A stretch of 64,000 nt of DNA from Kineosporia succinea (lineage in GTDB: Bacteria > Actinomycetota > Actinomycetes > Actinomycetales > Kineosporiaceae): assembly GCF_030811555.1 (NCBI RefSeq), contig NZ_JAUSQZ010000001.1, forward strand, positions 4,709,241-4,773,240, given 5' to 3'. The translations under genes and the position numbers were made by a program. Each line of letters opens with the position of its first letter. Position 1 is the first letter of the stretch. Shown one piece after another: positions 18,977 to 28,588 of the stretch. Under the pieces are notes generated by a model, which was given only the letters and a program-made list of their open reading frames with translations, searched no databases and was not told where the DNA came from.

Positions 18977-19855
18977 GTGACGAGCGAGTACCCGCCCGTC
19001 CGCCCCGGCCTGCCCGGGACGTTCGGGGCCACGCCGCTGTCCATCCGTCCGCCGCAGCCGTGGTCGCTGCCCGATGAGCCGCTCGCCGCCGAGGATGTGG
19101 ACGCCATCGACGACGACCCCGCTGACCCGGTGGACGAAGCCGACCCTGACGACCCTGACGACGCTGACGACCCCGACGACGCTGACGACCCCGACGACGC
19201 TGACGACGACGCGCCCGGCTTCATGACGGCCCAGGAGTGGTTGGCCCGTTCCGCCGCCGAAGAGGCGCTGGAGGCGGAAAGCGCCCCACCCGAGGGCGAA
19301 GATGAGCCGAACGTGGAGGGCGGGGAGGGCGGGGAGCGCCACGAGCCCGATGGGTCGCCCGAACCCGTCACCTCCGACCATGCGATACCCGTCGCCTCCG
19401 ACCACGCGATACTCGTCGCCTCCGGCAATGCGATAACAGGCCGTGGCGGCGAGTGGCAGTCCTCAGCCGATCCGGACCCTGGCCTCGAAGCGGTGGGGGA
19501 GCCCTCGACGCCCGAACCGGAAGCCGACGGCCTGCTCGCCGAGCCGGTCCCGCACGAGGTGACCACACCGTCCGTCGACGTGACCGAAGCCGAACCCGCA
19601 TCGGAGTGGGCGCAGGGCGTGAGCGACGCGCCGTCCGTGGATCTGACCGAAACCCCCGGGGCGCCGGAGCGGGCCGGCAGTGCGACGCCGTCCACCGTCC
19701 CGGCCCCGAAACCACCCGTGACCGGCGACCGGCTGGTCGACGAGGCGATGGAACTGGTGTCCGACAGCTTCGGCGGCGACCTCGAGCTCCAGCTCCAGGC
19801 CTACGAATCCGCCCACCAGACCCTGCAGGACCGACTCGCGGACGTTGAAAGCTAG
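18977..19855 (+). CDS. Hypothetical acidic low-complexity protein before tlyA
   Basis: A 292-residue protein, mostly disordered, with a Pro-rich start, an Asp-Pro-Asp-Asp-Ala repeat at about residues 48-77 and two SDHAI-VA repeats near residue 134. Only the last 50 residues look folded (GDRLVDEAMELVSDSFGGDLELQ plus a short helix), a segment that may correspond to the small conserved protein found before tlyA in other actinobacteria. The stop directly abuts the tlyA ATG. GTG 18977 overlaps the end of a 19-codon frame beginning at 18921, which could be a leader peptide but is unsupported. Confidence 0.6.
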   Translation: MTSEYPPVRPGLPGTFGATPLSIRPPQPWSLPDEPLAAEDVDAIDDDPADPVDEADPDDPDDADDPDDADDPDDADDDAPGFMTAQEWLARSAAEEALEAESAPPEGEDEPNVEGGEGGERHEPDGSPEPVTSDHAIPVASDHAILVASGNAITGRGGEWQSSADPDPGLEAVGEPSTPEPEADGLLAEPVPHEVTTPSVDVTEAEPASEWAQGVSDAPSVDLTETPGAPERAGSATPSTVPAPKPPVTGDRLVDEAMELVSDSFGGDLELQLQAYESAHQTLQDRLADVES

Positions 19856-20656
19856 ATGGCCAAGCTACGAAGGCTCGACGCGGAGCTCGTGCGCCGCAAA
19901 CTCGCCCGCTCCCGGGAGGCCGCGGCCGCCCTCGTGCACGACGGGCGGGTGACGGTGCAGGGCACGATCGCCCTGAAACCGGCCACGCAGATCGATCCCG
20001 CGGTCGGGATCGTGGTGAAGCAGGACGAGTCCGATCCGGGCTACGCCAGCCGGGGCGGGCACAAGCTCGCCGGGGCACTCGACCACTTCACCGAGATCGA
20101 CGTGACCGGTCGTCGCTGCCTCGACGCGGGCGCGAGCACCGGCGGTTTCACCGACGTGCTGCTGCGCCGCGGTGCCGAGCAGGTGGTGGCGGTCGACGTC
20201 GGCTACGGGCAGCTGGTGTGGGCGCTGCAGCAGGATCCGCGGGTGACCGTGCTCGACCGTACGAACATCCGCGAACTGCGGCCCGAGCAGGTGGCGCCCG
20301 CGCCGTCGCTGGTGGTGGGCGACCTGTCGTTCATCTCGCTGCGGCTCGTGCTGCCTGCCCTGGTGACGTGCGCGGCCGACGACGCCGATCTGCTGCTCAT
20401 GGTGAAGCCGCAGTTCGAGGTCGGGCGCGATCGGCTGGGGTCCGGTGGGGTGGTGCGGGAAGCGGCGATCCGGGCCGACGCCGTGCAGATGGTGGCCGAC
20501 GCGGCGCTCGAACTGGGGCGGGGCGTCCGGGGTGTGGTGGCGAGTCCGCTACCCGGTCCGAGCGGAAACGTCGAATACTTCCTCTGGATGACCGCCGGGG
20601 CGCCGCCGCTGGAGCCGGCCGCCCTGGAACGCGCGATCAGCGAGGGGCCGGCCTGA
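19856..20656 (+). CDS. tlyA: TlyA-family rRNA 2'-O-methyltransferase / hemolysin-like
   Basis: The mycobacterial homologue methylates 16S C1409 and 23S C1920 (capreomycin susceptibility). The 266-residue protein has an N-terminal S4 domain (LDAELVRRKLARSREAAAAL, residues 5-24) and a Rossmann methyltransferase domain with CLDAGASTGGFTDVLL (about 84-99) as the SAM-binding loop, then VVGDLSFISLR. ATG 19856 follows the previous stop without a gap. NAD kinase and recN follow, as in other actinobacteria. Confidence 0.94.
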   Translation: MAKLRRLDAELVRRKLARSREAAAALVHDGRVTVQGTIALKPATQIDPAVGIVVKQDESDPGYASRGGHKLAGALDHFTEIDVTGRRCLDAGASTGGFTDVLLRRGAEQVVAVDVGYGQLVWALQQDPRVTVLDRTNIRELRPEQVAPAPSLVVGDLSFISLRLVLPALVTCAADDADLLLMVKPQFEVGRDRLGSGGVVREAAIRADAVQMVADAALELGRGVRGVVASPLPGPSGNVEYFLWMTAGAPPLEPAALERAISEGPA

Positions 20657-20801
20657 ACCCCGCGATCCGGAACCGCCCGGGAAGAGCCGGGCAGGAGACC
20701 AGGCGGACAGGCAGCCGCGCCGTCACGAGAACAGCCCCGCGAACAGCCCAGCCAACAGCCCAGCGAACAGCACCGAATCCAGCACCGATCGAGGGAGCTT
20801 C

Positions 20802-21857
20802 ATGAGCACACCCGACCGCCGGGTGCTCGTCCTGGCCCACACGGGCCGTGAAAGCGCCGTTCTGGCGGCCGAAGAGCTCGTGAGTCTGCTCGTCGACGCC
20901 GGCATCAAGCCCATCGTGATGCCCGGCGACGCCGAGGGCCTCACCGACAGCACCATGAAACTGCTGCACTGGGCCGGTGACGAAGACCCGCTCGACGCGG
21001 TCGAGCTGGTCATCGTGCTGGGCGGCGACGGCACGATCCTGCGCAGCGCCGAGCTGGTGCGCGGGCACGTGGCGCCGCTGCTCGGGGTGAACCTGGGGCA
21101 CGTCGGGTTCCTGGCCGAGTCCGAGCGTGACGACCTGGCGTACACCGTGCAGCGCATCGCGGCGCGCGACTACGAGGTCGAGGAACGGATGACGCTCGAC
21201 GTCTCCGTGCACCTCGACGGCGAGCGGCTGATGGAGACCTGGGCGCTGAACGAGGCGTCGGTCGAGAAGGCCGACCGCGAGCGCATGATCGAGGTCGTGA
21301 TCGAGGTCGACGGCCGGCCGGTCACCGAGTTCGGCTGCGACGGGGTCGTGATGGCCACGCCGACCGGCTCGACGGCGTACTCGTTCTCGGCGGGCGGGCC
21401 GATCGTCTGGCCGGAGGTCGAGGCTCTGCTGCTGACGCCGCTGAGTGCGCACGCGCTGTTCTCGCGCCCGATGGTGGTGGCGCCGACCTCGGTGCCGGCC
21501 GTGGAGCTGGTGCAGGACACCCCGGGGCGGGCGATGCTCTGGTGCGACGGGCGTCGCAGCATGGACCTGCCGCCGGGGGCCCGGGTCGAGGTGCGGCGTT
21601 CGGCCGTGCCGGTGCGGCTGGCCCGGCTGGCGCGTCCGCCGTTCACCGACCGGCTCGTGGCCAAGTTCGGGTTGCCGGTGCACGGGTGGCGCGGGCGTCT
21701 GCGTGGATCCGACGGGTGGGATTCGCGGGTCGGTTCGTCCGAGGGCAGAACCGAGAGTCCGGAATGTCCTTCGAACACCGTTTCGAACGGCGGATCCGGG
21801 AAGAACCCGGACGGATCCGGGCCGTCGGCATCGCCGACGACGCAAAACCTGCCCTAG
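20802..21857 (+). CDS. nadK: NAD kinase
   Basis: Makes NADP from NAD with ATP or polyphosphate. The GGDGT motif is at about residues 75-79 (VLGGDGTILR), followed by GVNLGHVGFLAE and the conserved NEASVEKADRERMI and TPTGSTAYSFSAGGPI blocks. The start is ATG 20802 with GAGGGAGC upstream. The last 50 residues (after about 300) form a Ser/Gly/Asn-rich tail not usual in the family. The 145-bp gap to tlyA has short CAGCC repeats and nothing else evident. Confidence 0.94.
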   Translation: MSTPDRRVLVLAHTGRESAVLAAEELVSLLVDAGIKPIVMPGDAEGLTDSTMKLLHWAGDEDPLDAVELVIVLGGDGTILRSAELVRGHVAPLLGVNLGHVGFLAESERDDLAYTVQRIAARDYEVEERMTLDVSVHLDGERLMETWALNEASVEKADRERMIEVVIEVDGRPVTEFGCDGVVMATPTGSTAYSFSAGGPIVWPEVEALLLTPLSAHALFSRPMVVAPTSVPAVELVQDTPGRAMLWCDGRRSMDLPPGARVEVRRSAVPVRLARLARPPFTDRLVAKFGLPVHGWRGRLRGSDGWDSRVGSSEGRTESPECPSNTVSNGGSGKNPDGSGPSASPTTQNLP

Positions 21858-21860
21858 AGT
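21855..21860 (+). promoter_or_regulatory. -10 element of a leaderless recN transcript
   Basis: TAGAGT lies 7 bases before GTG 21868 and overlaps the nadK stop. There is no Shine-Dalgarno sequence, so recN may have its own leaderless transcript. Confidence 0.4.
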
Positions 21861-21867
21861 CGTCGAC

Positions 21868-23634
21868 GTGCTTCAGGAGATGCACCTGCGCGGTCTCGGT
21901 GTGATCGACGACGCGGTGCTGGAATTCGGACCCGGCCTCACCGTCGTCACCGGTGAGACCGGCGCCGGTAAGACCATGGTCGTCACCGGACTGGGCCTGC
22001 TCATGGGCGGGCGGGCCGATGCCGGCTCCGTGCGTGAGGGCTATCAGAGCGCTCTGGTCGAGGGGCGTCTGACCCTCGACCCGAAGAATCCCGCGGTGAC
22101 CCGTGCGGTGGAGGCGGGGGCGGAGCTGGACGACGGCGACACCCTGGTCATCGCCCGCACGGTCTCGGCCGAGGGGCGCTCGAAGGCTCACGTCGGCGGG
22201 CGGGGCGTGCCCAACGGGCTGCTCGGCGAGATGGCCGGCGACCTGGTGGCGGTGCACGGCCAGAGCGACCAGATCCGGCTGCAGTCGACCGTGAAGCAGC
22301 GTGAGTCGCTCGACCGGTTCGCGGGCGGCCCGGTGGCGAAGGCGCTCGCGGCCTACCGCAAGACGTACACGCAGATGCGCCGCGCCGAGAAGAAGCACCG
22401 CGAGATCACCCAGCAGTTCGCCGAGCGCGCCGCGGAGGCCGAGCGGCTGCGCACCGGTCTGGCCGAGATCGAGAAGGTCGGGCCGGTCGCCGGGGAGGAT
22501 CACGAGCTGAAGGCCGAGTCGCAGCGCCTGTCGCACGCCGAGGGGCTGCAGCAGGCGGCGGCCACGGCGAACCAGGCGCTGTCCGACTCCGAGGGCAGCG
22601 GTTACGCCGTCGCGTTGCTGATGAACCAGGTGCGCCGCGCGCTCGAGGGCGGTGCCGCGCACGACCCGGCGCTGGGCGACCTGGCCCGGCGCGCGGCCGA
22701 GATCGGTTACCTGGTCGACGACCTCTCCACCGAGTGCGCGTCGTACGCGGCCGGGGTGGAGGCCGACCCGGTGCGTCTGGCCGCGGTCGAAGACCGCCGG
22801 GCCACGCTCAGCCACCTGGTGCGCGGTTACGGCGAGGACGTGGACGCGACCCTGGCCTGGGCGCAGGAGGCGTCGGTACGGCTGCTCGAGCTGGACAGCG
22901 ACTCCGAGTCCGTGGAGTCGCTCGCCGCCGAGCTCGAAGACCTCCGGCAGGCCCTGGCCGGGCAGGCGGCCGCGCTGACCAGGGCGCGGCGCACGGCCGC
23001 GGCCAAGCTGGGCAAGGCGGTGACGGCCGAGCTGCAGGAACTGTCGATGGCCGGCGCCAAGCTGTTCGTCGAGGTGAATTACAAGCCCGACGCCGACGGT
23101 CTGGTCATCAGCGACGAGGGCACGATCGACCTCACCGACCAGGCGGGGCCGGTGGCCTTCGGCCCGGACGGTGCCGACGAGATCGAGATGCTCCTGGCAC
23201 CGCACCCGGGCGCCTCGCCGCGTCCATTGGGCAAGGGCGCCTCGGGTGGTGAGCTCTCGCGCGTGATGCTCGGCCTCGAGGTCGTGCTCGGTGCGGTCGA
23301 CCCGGTGCCCACGTTCGTGTTCGACGAGGTCGACTCCGGCGTCGGCGGCAAGGCCGCGCTCGGCATCGGGCGGCGTCTGGCCCGGCTGGCGCGCAACAGT
23401 CAGGTCCTCGTGGTGACCCACCTCCCGCAGGTCGCGGCCTTCGCCGACCAGCACCTGCTGGTGCGCAAGGCCCGCAACGGCGAGGTCACCAGCAGTGGCG
23501 TGCACACCCTCGACACCGAGGGGCGGGTGCGTGAGCTTGCTCGCATGCTCGGTGGTCTCGAAGACAGCGGGTCCGCCCAGGCCCACGCCGAGGAGCTGCT
23601 GGAGATGGCCGAGGCCGATCGGCAGCTGGTCTGA
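21868..23634 (+). CDS. recN: DNA repair protein RecN
   Basis: SMC-like ATPase that acts in double-strand-break repair. The 588-residue protein starts LQEMHLRGLGVIDDAVLEF, then Walker A GETGAGKT (about 31-38). A coiled-coil region fills about 150-370 (RRAEKKHREITQQF and others), and the C-terminal ABC signature GASGGELSRVMLGLE and Walker B FVFDEVDSGVGG follow at about 454-495. The frame is open far upstream inside nadK, but homology begins at GTG 21868. Confidence 0.95.
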   Translation: MLQEMHLRGLGVIDDAVLEFGPGLTVVTGETGAGKTMVVTGLGLLMGGRADAGSVREGYQSALVEGRLTLDPKNPAVTRAVEAGAELDDGDTLVIARTVSAEGRSKAHVGGRGVPNGLLGEMAGDLVAVHGQSDQIRLQSTVKQRESLDRFAGGPVAKALAAYRKTYTQMRRAEKKHREITQQFAERAAEAERLRTGLAEIEKVGPVAGEDHELKAESQRLSHAEGLQQAAATANQALSDSEGSGYAVALLMNQVRRALEGGAAHDPALGDLARRAAEIGYLVDDLSTECASYAAGVEADPVRLAAVEDRRATLSHLVRGYGEDVDATLAWAQEASVRLLELDSDSESVESLAAELEDLRQALAGQAAALTRARRTAAAKLGKAVTAELQELSMAGAKLFVEVNYKPDADGLVISDEGTIDLTDQAGPVAFGPDGADEIEMLLAPHPGASPRPLGKGASGGELSRVMLGLEVVLGAVDPVPTFVFDEVDSGVGGKAALGIGRRLARLARNSQVLVVTHLPQVAAFADQHLLVRKARNGEVTSSGVHTLDTEGRVRELARMLGGLEDSGSAQAHAEELLEMAEADRQLV

Positions 23635-23768
23635 GGGTTTCGCCTGCTGCAGCCGGGTGATCCAGCTTTGATGAATCACGTTCGGTTACGGGGGATCGGC
23701 ACCGAATCGTTGTCATCCGGAACCGTCCCCGGCCAAAGCACTTCGCCGGACATGGCACGATCGCAGAT

Positions 23769-25007
23769 GTGAAGTTGCCGTCCCTGACCCGTGGCCGCCG
23801 TCCTGAGCCCTCCCAGGGCCCGGGCGTGCACGGCGTGGCCAAGGTCGACCGGCGCACGAAAGACCTCACCAAACGGCTGAAGCCCGGTGACGTCGCGGTC
23901 ATCAACCACACCGACATCGACCGGGTGGCCGCCGACGCGCTGGTGGCCGCGAAACCGGCCGCGGTGGTGAACGCGGCGGCCAGCATCTCGGGCCGTTACC
24001 CCAACCTGGGGCCGCAGATCCTGCTGGCCGCGGGCGTCCCCCTGATCGACGGGGTGGGCGAGGCGGTCATGACCAACCTGGCCGAGGGCACACCGATCCG
24101 GATCGACGGCAACGAGATCTGGGCCGGTGACGCGGTCGTGGCCCGCGGTATCAAGCAGGACGCGGCCACCGTGTCGGCGGCGATGGACGAGGCCCGGGCC
24201 GGGCTGAACGAGCAGCTCGAGGCGTTCGCGTCGAACACCATGGAGTACCTGAAGAAGGAGCGCGACCTCCTTCTCGACGGCGTCGGCGTGCCCGACGTGA
24301 AGCTCTCGTTCGAGAGCCGTCAGGTGCTGATCGTGGTGCGTGGTTACCACTACAAGGAAGACCTGGCCACGCTGCGCCCGTACATCCGCGAGTACCGGCC
24401 GATCCTGGTCGGTGTCGACGGCGGGGCCGACGCGATCCTCGAGGCCGGCTACAACCCCGACATGATCGTCGGGGACATGGACTCGGTCTCCGACCGGGCA
24501 CTGACCTGCGGCGCGGAGATCGTGGTGCACGCCTACCGCGACGGCAACGCGCCCGGTCTGGCACGGGTGCGTGAGCTCGGCGTCGACCCGGTGGTGTTCC
24601 CGGCCACCGGCACCAGCGAAGACGTGGCGATGCTGCTGGCCGACGACAAGGGCGCTTCGCTGATCGTCGCCGTCGGCACCCACGTCACGCTGGTCGAGTT
24701 CCTCGACAAGGGCCGCGCCGGCATGGCCAGCACGTTCCTCACCCGGCTGCGGGTGGGCAGCAAGCTCGTCGACGCCAAGGGCGTGTCCCGGCTCTACCGC
24801 CAGCGCATCAGCAACTGGCAGCTGGCCGTGCTGGCCGTCGCCGGGCTGGTCGCGCTCGGCGTCGCGCTCGCCTCCACCGAGGGCGGGCAGACCTTCTACT
24901 CGCTGATCGGGGCCCGCTGGGACGACCTCACCTCCTGGGTGCGGGGATGGTTCACCGACCCGGCCCCCGAGGCACTGACGCAGAACTGGCGGGGATTCCT
25001 CAGCTGA
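23769..25007 (+). CDS. steA: SteA-like cytokinesis protein
   Basis: A 412-residue protein like SteA of Corynebacterium and Rv1697 of M. tuberculosis, a thiamin-pyrophosphokinase-like protein that acts at the division site with SteB. Visible are the conserved ASISGRYPNLGP (about 76-87), a GVDGGADAILEAG and VGDMDSVSD block (about 217-244, the catalytic fold of the kinase relatives) and a single C-terminal membrane helix (LAVLAVAGLVALGVALAS). GTG 23769 is preceded by CACGAT and is possibly leaderless. The stop overlaps the steB ATG. Confidence 0.88.
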   Translation: MKLPSLTRGRRPEPSQGPGVHGVAKVDRRTKDLTKRLKPGDVAVINHTDIDRVAADALVAAKPAAVVNAAASISGRYPNLGPQILLAAGVPLIDGVGEAVMTNLAEGTPIRIDGNEIWAGDAVVARGIKQDAATVSAAMDEARAGLNEQLEAFASNTMEYLKKERDLLLDGVGVPDVKLSFESRQVLIVVRGYHYKEDLATLRPYIREYRPILVGVDGGADAILEAGYNPDMIVGDMDSVSDRALTCGAEIVVHAYRDGNAPGLARVRELGVDPVVFPATGTSEDVAMLLADDKGASLIVAVGTHVTLVEFLDKGRAGMASTFLTRLRVGSKLVDAKGVSRLYRQRISNWQLAVLAVAGLVALGVALASTEGGQTFYSLIGARWDDLTSWVRGWFTDPAPEALTQNWRGFLS

Positions 25008-26023
25008 TGATCGATTTTCGGTACCACCTCGTCTCGCTCATCTCGGTGTTCCTGGCCCTGGCGGTCGGCATCGTGCTGGGCGCCGGCCCGCTGCAGGACT
25101 CGATCGGCTCGACGCTGACCGAGCAGGTCAACGCGCTGCGCTCGGACCGCGACGACCTGCGCGAGCAGCTGGCCACCGCGAACAGCGCGGTCACCCACCG
25201 CGACGAGTTCACCCAGGCCACCACGTCCGCACTGGTGTCCGGGGCGCTGACCGGTCGCACCGTCGTGGTCGTCACGCTGCCCGGCGTCGAGGACGACACG
25301 GTGAACCAGCTGGCGGACGCGGTGGGCACCGCGGGCGGCAGCGTCACCGGCCGCATCAACGTGGGTGAGGAGTGGTCGTCCACCGAGAAGGAGGCCGACC
25401 GGGTCAGCACGCTGGCGAGCCTGACCGGCAAGCTGCCGAGTGGCTACGTGCCGGCCGACGGCACGAGCGGTGAGCGCTTGGCCCAGGTCCTGGCGACGTC
25501 GGTGGTCACGGCCGCCGGGGACGCGGTCGCGGGGGACACGGCCGCCGCGGCGACCGCGCTGAGCGGGCTGACGGACGCCGGGCTGATCGAGGTCGACGGC
25601 AGTGTGAACGGTCTGGCCACGGGCGCGCTGATGCTGGTGCCGGCCAACCTCGAGGCGATCAGCAAGGCCTCGGCCACGGCGTCGGTGACGCAGGAGGGCG
25701 CCTCGGCCTACGTGTCGCTGGCGGCGCGGCTCGACGCGACCGGTGGCGGCGCGGTGGCGACGGGCCCGGCCTCGGCCGCGACCAGTGGCGGTGTGCTGAC
25801 CTCGATCCGTGACGACGAGACGGTGGACGCGGACGTGTCCACCGTGGACACCGGCACTACCGCGATGGGAGTGGTCTCCGCCGTGCTCGCCCTGGAGGAA
25901 CAGCTGGCCGGAGGTTCCGGCTCGTACGGTTTCGGTGAGGGGGTGGACGGCATCCTGCCGCCGATCGCGGCGCGGACGTCGGAGCCCGCCGTCACCCCGA
26001 CACCCAAGAAGAGCGCCAAGTGA
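25007..26023 (+). CDS. SteB / MctB-type protein (copper transporter family)
   Basis: A 338-residue protein with one N-terminal transmembrane helix (LVSLISVFLALAVGIVLGAG, about 9-28), a short coiled coil (QVNALRSDRDDLREQL) and a large extracytoplasmic domain. The family contains M. tuberculosis MctB (Rv1698), tied to copper tolerance, and corynebacterial SteB, tied to cell separation. Adjacency to steA favours the divisome role. ATG 25007 overlaps the steA stop (TGATG) and the start MIDFRYHLVSL is typical of the family. Confidence 0.88.
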   Translation: MIDFRYHLVSLISVFLALAVGIVLGAGPLQDSIGSTLTEQVNALRSDRDDLREQLATANSAVTHRDEFTQATTSALVSGALTGRTVVVVTLPGVEDDTVNQLADAVGTAGGSVTGRINVGEEWSSTEKEADRVSTLASLTGKLPSGYVPADGTSGERLAQVLATSVVTAAGDAVAGDTAAAATALSGLTDAGLIEVDGSVNGLATGALMLVPANLEAISKASATASVTQEGASAYVSLAARLDATGGGAVATGPASAATSGGVLTSIRDDETVDADVSTVDTGTTAMGVVSAVLALEEQLAGGSGSYGFGEGVDGILPPIAARTSEPAVTPTPKKSAK

Positions 26024-26862
26024 TCCGGCGGCTGCTGATCGCGGGCGCCGGGGCCGTCGCGGCCCGGGTGGCCTGGGACCTGCTGCAGAAGAACCCGCCC
26101 GGCGGCCGCAGGCTGTGGGAGCGGGTCAATCACCGCGGCGAGACGCTGACCTTGCTCGAGGGCCCGGCCTTCACCGCCGGGGCGGCGCTCGCGACGGCTC
26201 TGACCCCCGGGATCCCGGCGCGGGTCAAGACGGCGGCCGTGGTCGCGACGGTGGGCGGTGGCGTCTTCGGGGCGATCGACGACCTGCGCGAGACCGGCAA
26301 GAGCAAGGGGCTGCGCGGGCACCTGGGCGAGCTGGCCGCCGGGCACGTGACCACCGGCGGGCTGAAGGTGCTCGGCATCGGGGCGACCGGGCTGGTGGCG
26401 GCGCTGCTGGTGCCCTCGCGGTCGTCGTCCGGGTTCGCCGGGAGGGTGCTGGACACCGCGGTGCAGGGGGCGGTGGTGGCCGGTTCGGCCAACCTGCTCA
26501 ACCTGTTCGACCTGCGGCCGGGCCGGGCGATCAAGGTGGCGCTGCTGTTCGCGCCGGCCGCGGTGGCCTCGGACGGTGCGGGTGGACGCCTGGTGGCCGT
26601 GGTCTGTGGTGCGGGCGCCGGGCTGCTGCCGATCGACCTGGCCGAGAAGGCGATGCTGGGTGACACCGGCGCGAACGCGGCCGGGGCCCTGCTGGGCACG
26701 GCGGCGATCAGCGGGCTGGACCGGAAGGGGCAGCTCGTGGTGCTGGCCGTGGTCGGCGGGCTGACGCTGGCCAGCGAGAAGGTCAGCTTCACCAAGGTGA
26801 TCGCGCGCACACCGGTGCTGCGGGAGCTGGACCAGCTGGGCCGGCGTCCCGCCGCCCAGTAG
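26020..26862 (+). CDS. WecA/MraY-like polyprenyl-phosphate glycosyltransferase homologue
   Basis: A 280-residue, strongly hydrophobic protein with about seven or eight predicted membrane segments. Short motifs recall the polyprenyl-phosphate N-acetylhexosamine-1-phosphate transferases: an IDD motif with K-GLRGH (about 86-102), NLLNLFDLRPGR (about 157-168) in place of the usual N-xN-xxDG, and GDTGAN (about 213-218). It is shorter than MraY or WecA, so activity is uncertain. GTG 26020 overlaps the steB stop; a murJ-like flippase gene follows. Function in a lipid-linked sugar pathway is inference. Confidence 0.65.
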   Translation: MIRRLLIAGAGAVAARVAWDLLQKNPPGGRRLWERVNHRGETLTLLEGPAFTAGAALATALTPGIPARVKTAAVVATVGGGVFGAIDDLRETGKSKGLRGHLGELAAGHVTTGGLKVLGIGATGLVAALLVPSRSSSGFAGRVLDTAVQGAVVAGSANLLNLFDLRPGRAIKVALLFAPAAVASDGAGGRLVAVVCGAGAGLLPIDLAEKAMLGDTGANAAGALLGTAAISGLDRKGQLVVLAVVGGLTLASEKVSFTKVIARTPVLRELDQLGRRPAAQ

Positions 26863-26911
26863 GGGCCGTGCCGTAAGGCGGCACAGCACAGCCGGTTTCC
26901 CGGCGGACGGG

Positions 26912-28588
26912 ATGACAGTGGAGCCAGTGACGACCCCGACGGCCGGTGGGCCGCCGCAGGAGCCGACCGCGTCGTCCTCCATGCCGGCGGTTCAGCGAGG
27001 GCTGCTCGCCTCGGCCGCCCTGATCGCCGTGGTCACGGTCGTGGCCCGGGTGATCGGGTTCGGCCGCTGGCTGGCGTTCTCGGGCGGCGTCGGCAGCAAC
27101 GCGGTCGGTGCGGCCTACTCGACGGCGAACCTGCTGCCCAACGTGCTGTACGAGGTGGTGGCCGGTGGGGCGCTGGCCGGTGCCGTGGTGCCGTTGCTGG
27201 CCGGGCCGCTGGCCCGCCACGACCGGGCGGATCTGAACCGGATCGTCTCGGCGCTGATCGGCTGGGTGCTGGTGGTGCTGGTGCCGATGTCGGTGGTGCT
27301 GGCGTTGCTGGCCGGGCCGCTGTCGAAGGTGCTGGTCGAGGAGGGGACGCCCGGGCAGCGGGAACTCGTGGCCCGGATGGTGGCCGTGTTCGCGCCGCAG
27401 GTGGCCCTGTACGGCATCGGTGTGGTGCTGACGGGGGTGCTCACCGCACAGCGCCGGTTCTTCTGGCCGGCCGCGGCGCCGTTGTTCTCGAGCGTCGTGG
27501 TGATCGGTGCCTACCTGGTGTTCGGGGCGCTGGTGACGGGTGACCCCACCCCGCAGAACCTGCCCGGTGCGGCGGAGGCGTGGCTGGCCTGGGGCACGAC
27601 GGCGGGAGTGGCCGTGATGACACTGCCGCTGCTGATCCCGGCCTACCGCACGGGTATTCGCATCCGGCCGACACTGAGTTTCCCGCCGGGCGTCGCCCGG
27701 CGCGGCCTGGGACTGGCCGCCGCCGGGATCTCGGCGTTGCTGGCGCAGCAGGCCTCGCTGGTCGTGGTGCTGCTGCTGGCCAACCACCTGGGTCCCGAGG
27801 GCGACGGCACCATCAACGTCTACCAGTACGCGCAGGCCGTCTACGTGCTGCCGTACGCGGTGCTCGCGGTACCGCTGGCGACCAGCGCGTTCCCGCGGCT
27901 GGCGGAGAAGGCGAGCACGGGCGACGACGAGGGGTTCGCCGCGACCGCCGCGAGCAGTACCCGCCTGGTGGTGCTGGTCTCGCTGTTCGGCACCGCGGTG
28001 CTGGGCGGGACCTCGGTCGCGGTGGGGGAGTTCTTCGGGGCCATCGACGCCTCCGGCGGCAGTGACGCGCTCGCCTCGATGGGCTCGGCCCTGTTCGTGA
28101 TGGCCTGGGGCCTGACCGGTTTCGCGTTGATCGCGCACATCGGCCGGGCCCTGTACGCGCGTGAGCGGGGCCGGGCGGCGGCGGTGGCGACGTCGCTGGG
28201 CTGGCTCGTGGTGATCGCCGGGTCGGTGATCGGCGCGCTGACGACGTCGGTGGTGACCGGGCTGGCCTGGGGCAACACGGCGGGCATGACGGTGGCCGGG
28301 GTGCTGCTGGTGCTGGCGCTGCGGCGGGTGGCCGGTCCGGCCTCGACGCGGGGGCTGGCACGGCTGGTGCTGCTGGCGGGGGCGTCGGCGGTGGTCGCGG
28401 CGGTGGCCGGGCGGGAAGCCGGATTCGTGCTGCTGGACGGGCATTCCGCGTCGGTGGGCCGGGCGTTGCCGGCCGGGGTGCTCGCGGCGGTGGTCTCGGC
28501 CGGTGTGTTCGGGGTGCTGCTCGCGGTGCTGGACCGCAAGAATCTGGGCATGCTGGCCGGACGGATCATCAGGAGGAACAAGCCGTGA
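26912..28588 (+). CDS. MurJ-family lipid II flippase-like protein
   Basis: A 558-residue integral membrane protein of the MVF/MOP superfamily with about 14 hydrophobic helices. The start of the fold has VTVVARVIGFGRWLAF and AYSTANLLPNVLYEVVAGGAL (about 40-90), close to the R-x-x-G pattern and the LPN motif of MurJ. It would export lipid-linked precursors. This genome may have another MurJ with a C-terminal kinase-like domain elsewhere; this copy has none. ATG 26912 is 50 bp after the previous gene. It overlaps the next gene by 4 bases. Confidence 0.82.
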   Translation: MTVEPVTTPTAGGPPQEPTASSSMPAVQRGLLASAALIAVVTVVARVIGFGRWLAFSGGVGSNAVGAAYSTANLLPNVLYEVVAGGALAGAVVPLLAGPLARHDRADLNRIVSALIGWVLVVLVPMSVVLALLAGPLSKVLVEEGTPGQRELVARMVAVFAPQVALYGIGVVLTGVLTAQRRFFWPAAAPLFSSVVVIGAYLVFGALVTGDPTPQNLPGAAEAWLAWGTTAGVAVMTLPLLIPAYRTGIRIRPTLSFPPGVARRGLGLAAAGISALLAQQASLVVVLLLANHLGPEGDGTINVYQYAQAVYVLPYAVLAVPLATSAFPRLAEKASTGDDEGFAATAASSTRLVVLVSLFGTAVLGGTSVAVGEFFGAIDASGGSDALASMGSALFVMAWGLTGFALIAHIGRALYARERGRAAAVATSLGWLVVIAGSVIGALTTSVVTGLAWGNTAGMTVAGVLLVLALRRVAGPASTRGLARLVLLAGASAVVAAVAGREAGFVLLDGHSASVGRALPAGVLAAVVSAGVFGVLLAVLDRKNLGMLAGRIIRRNKP

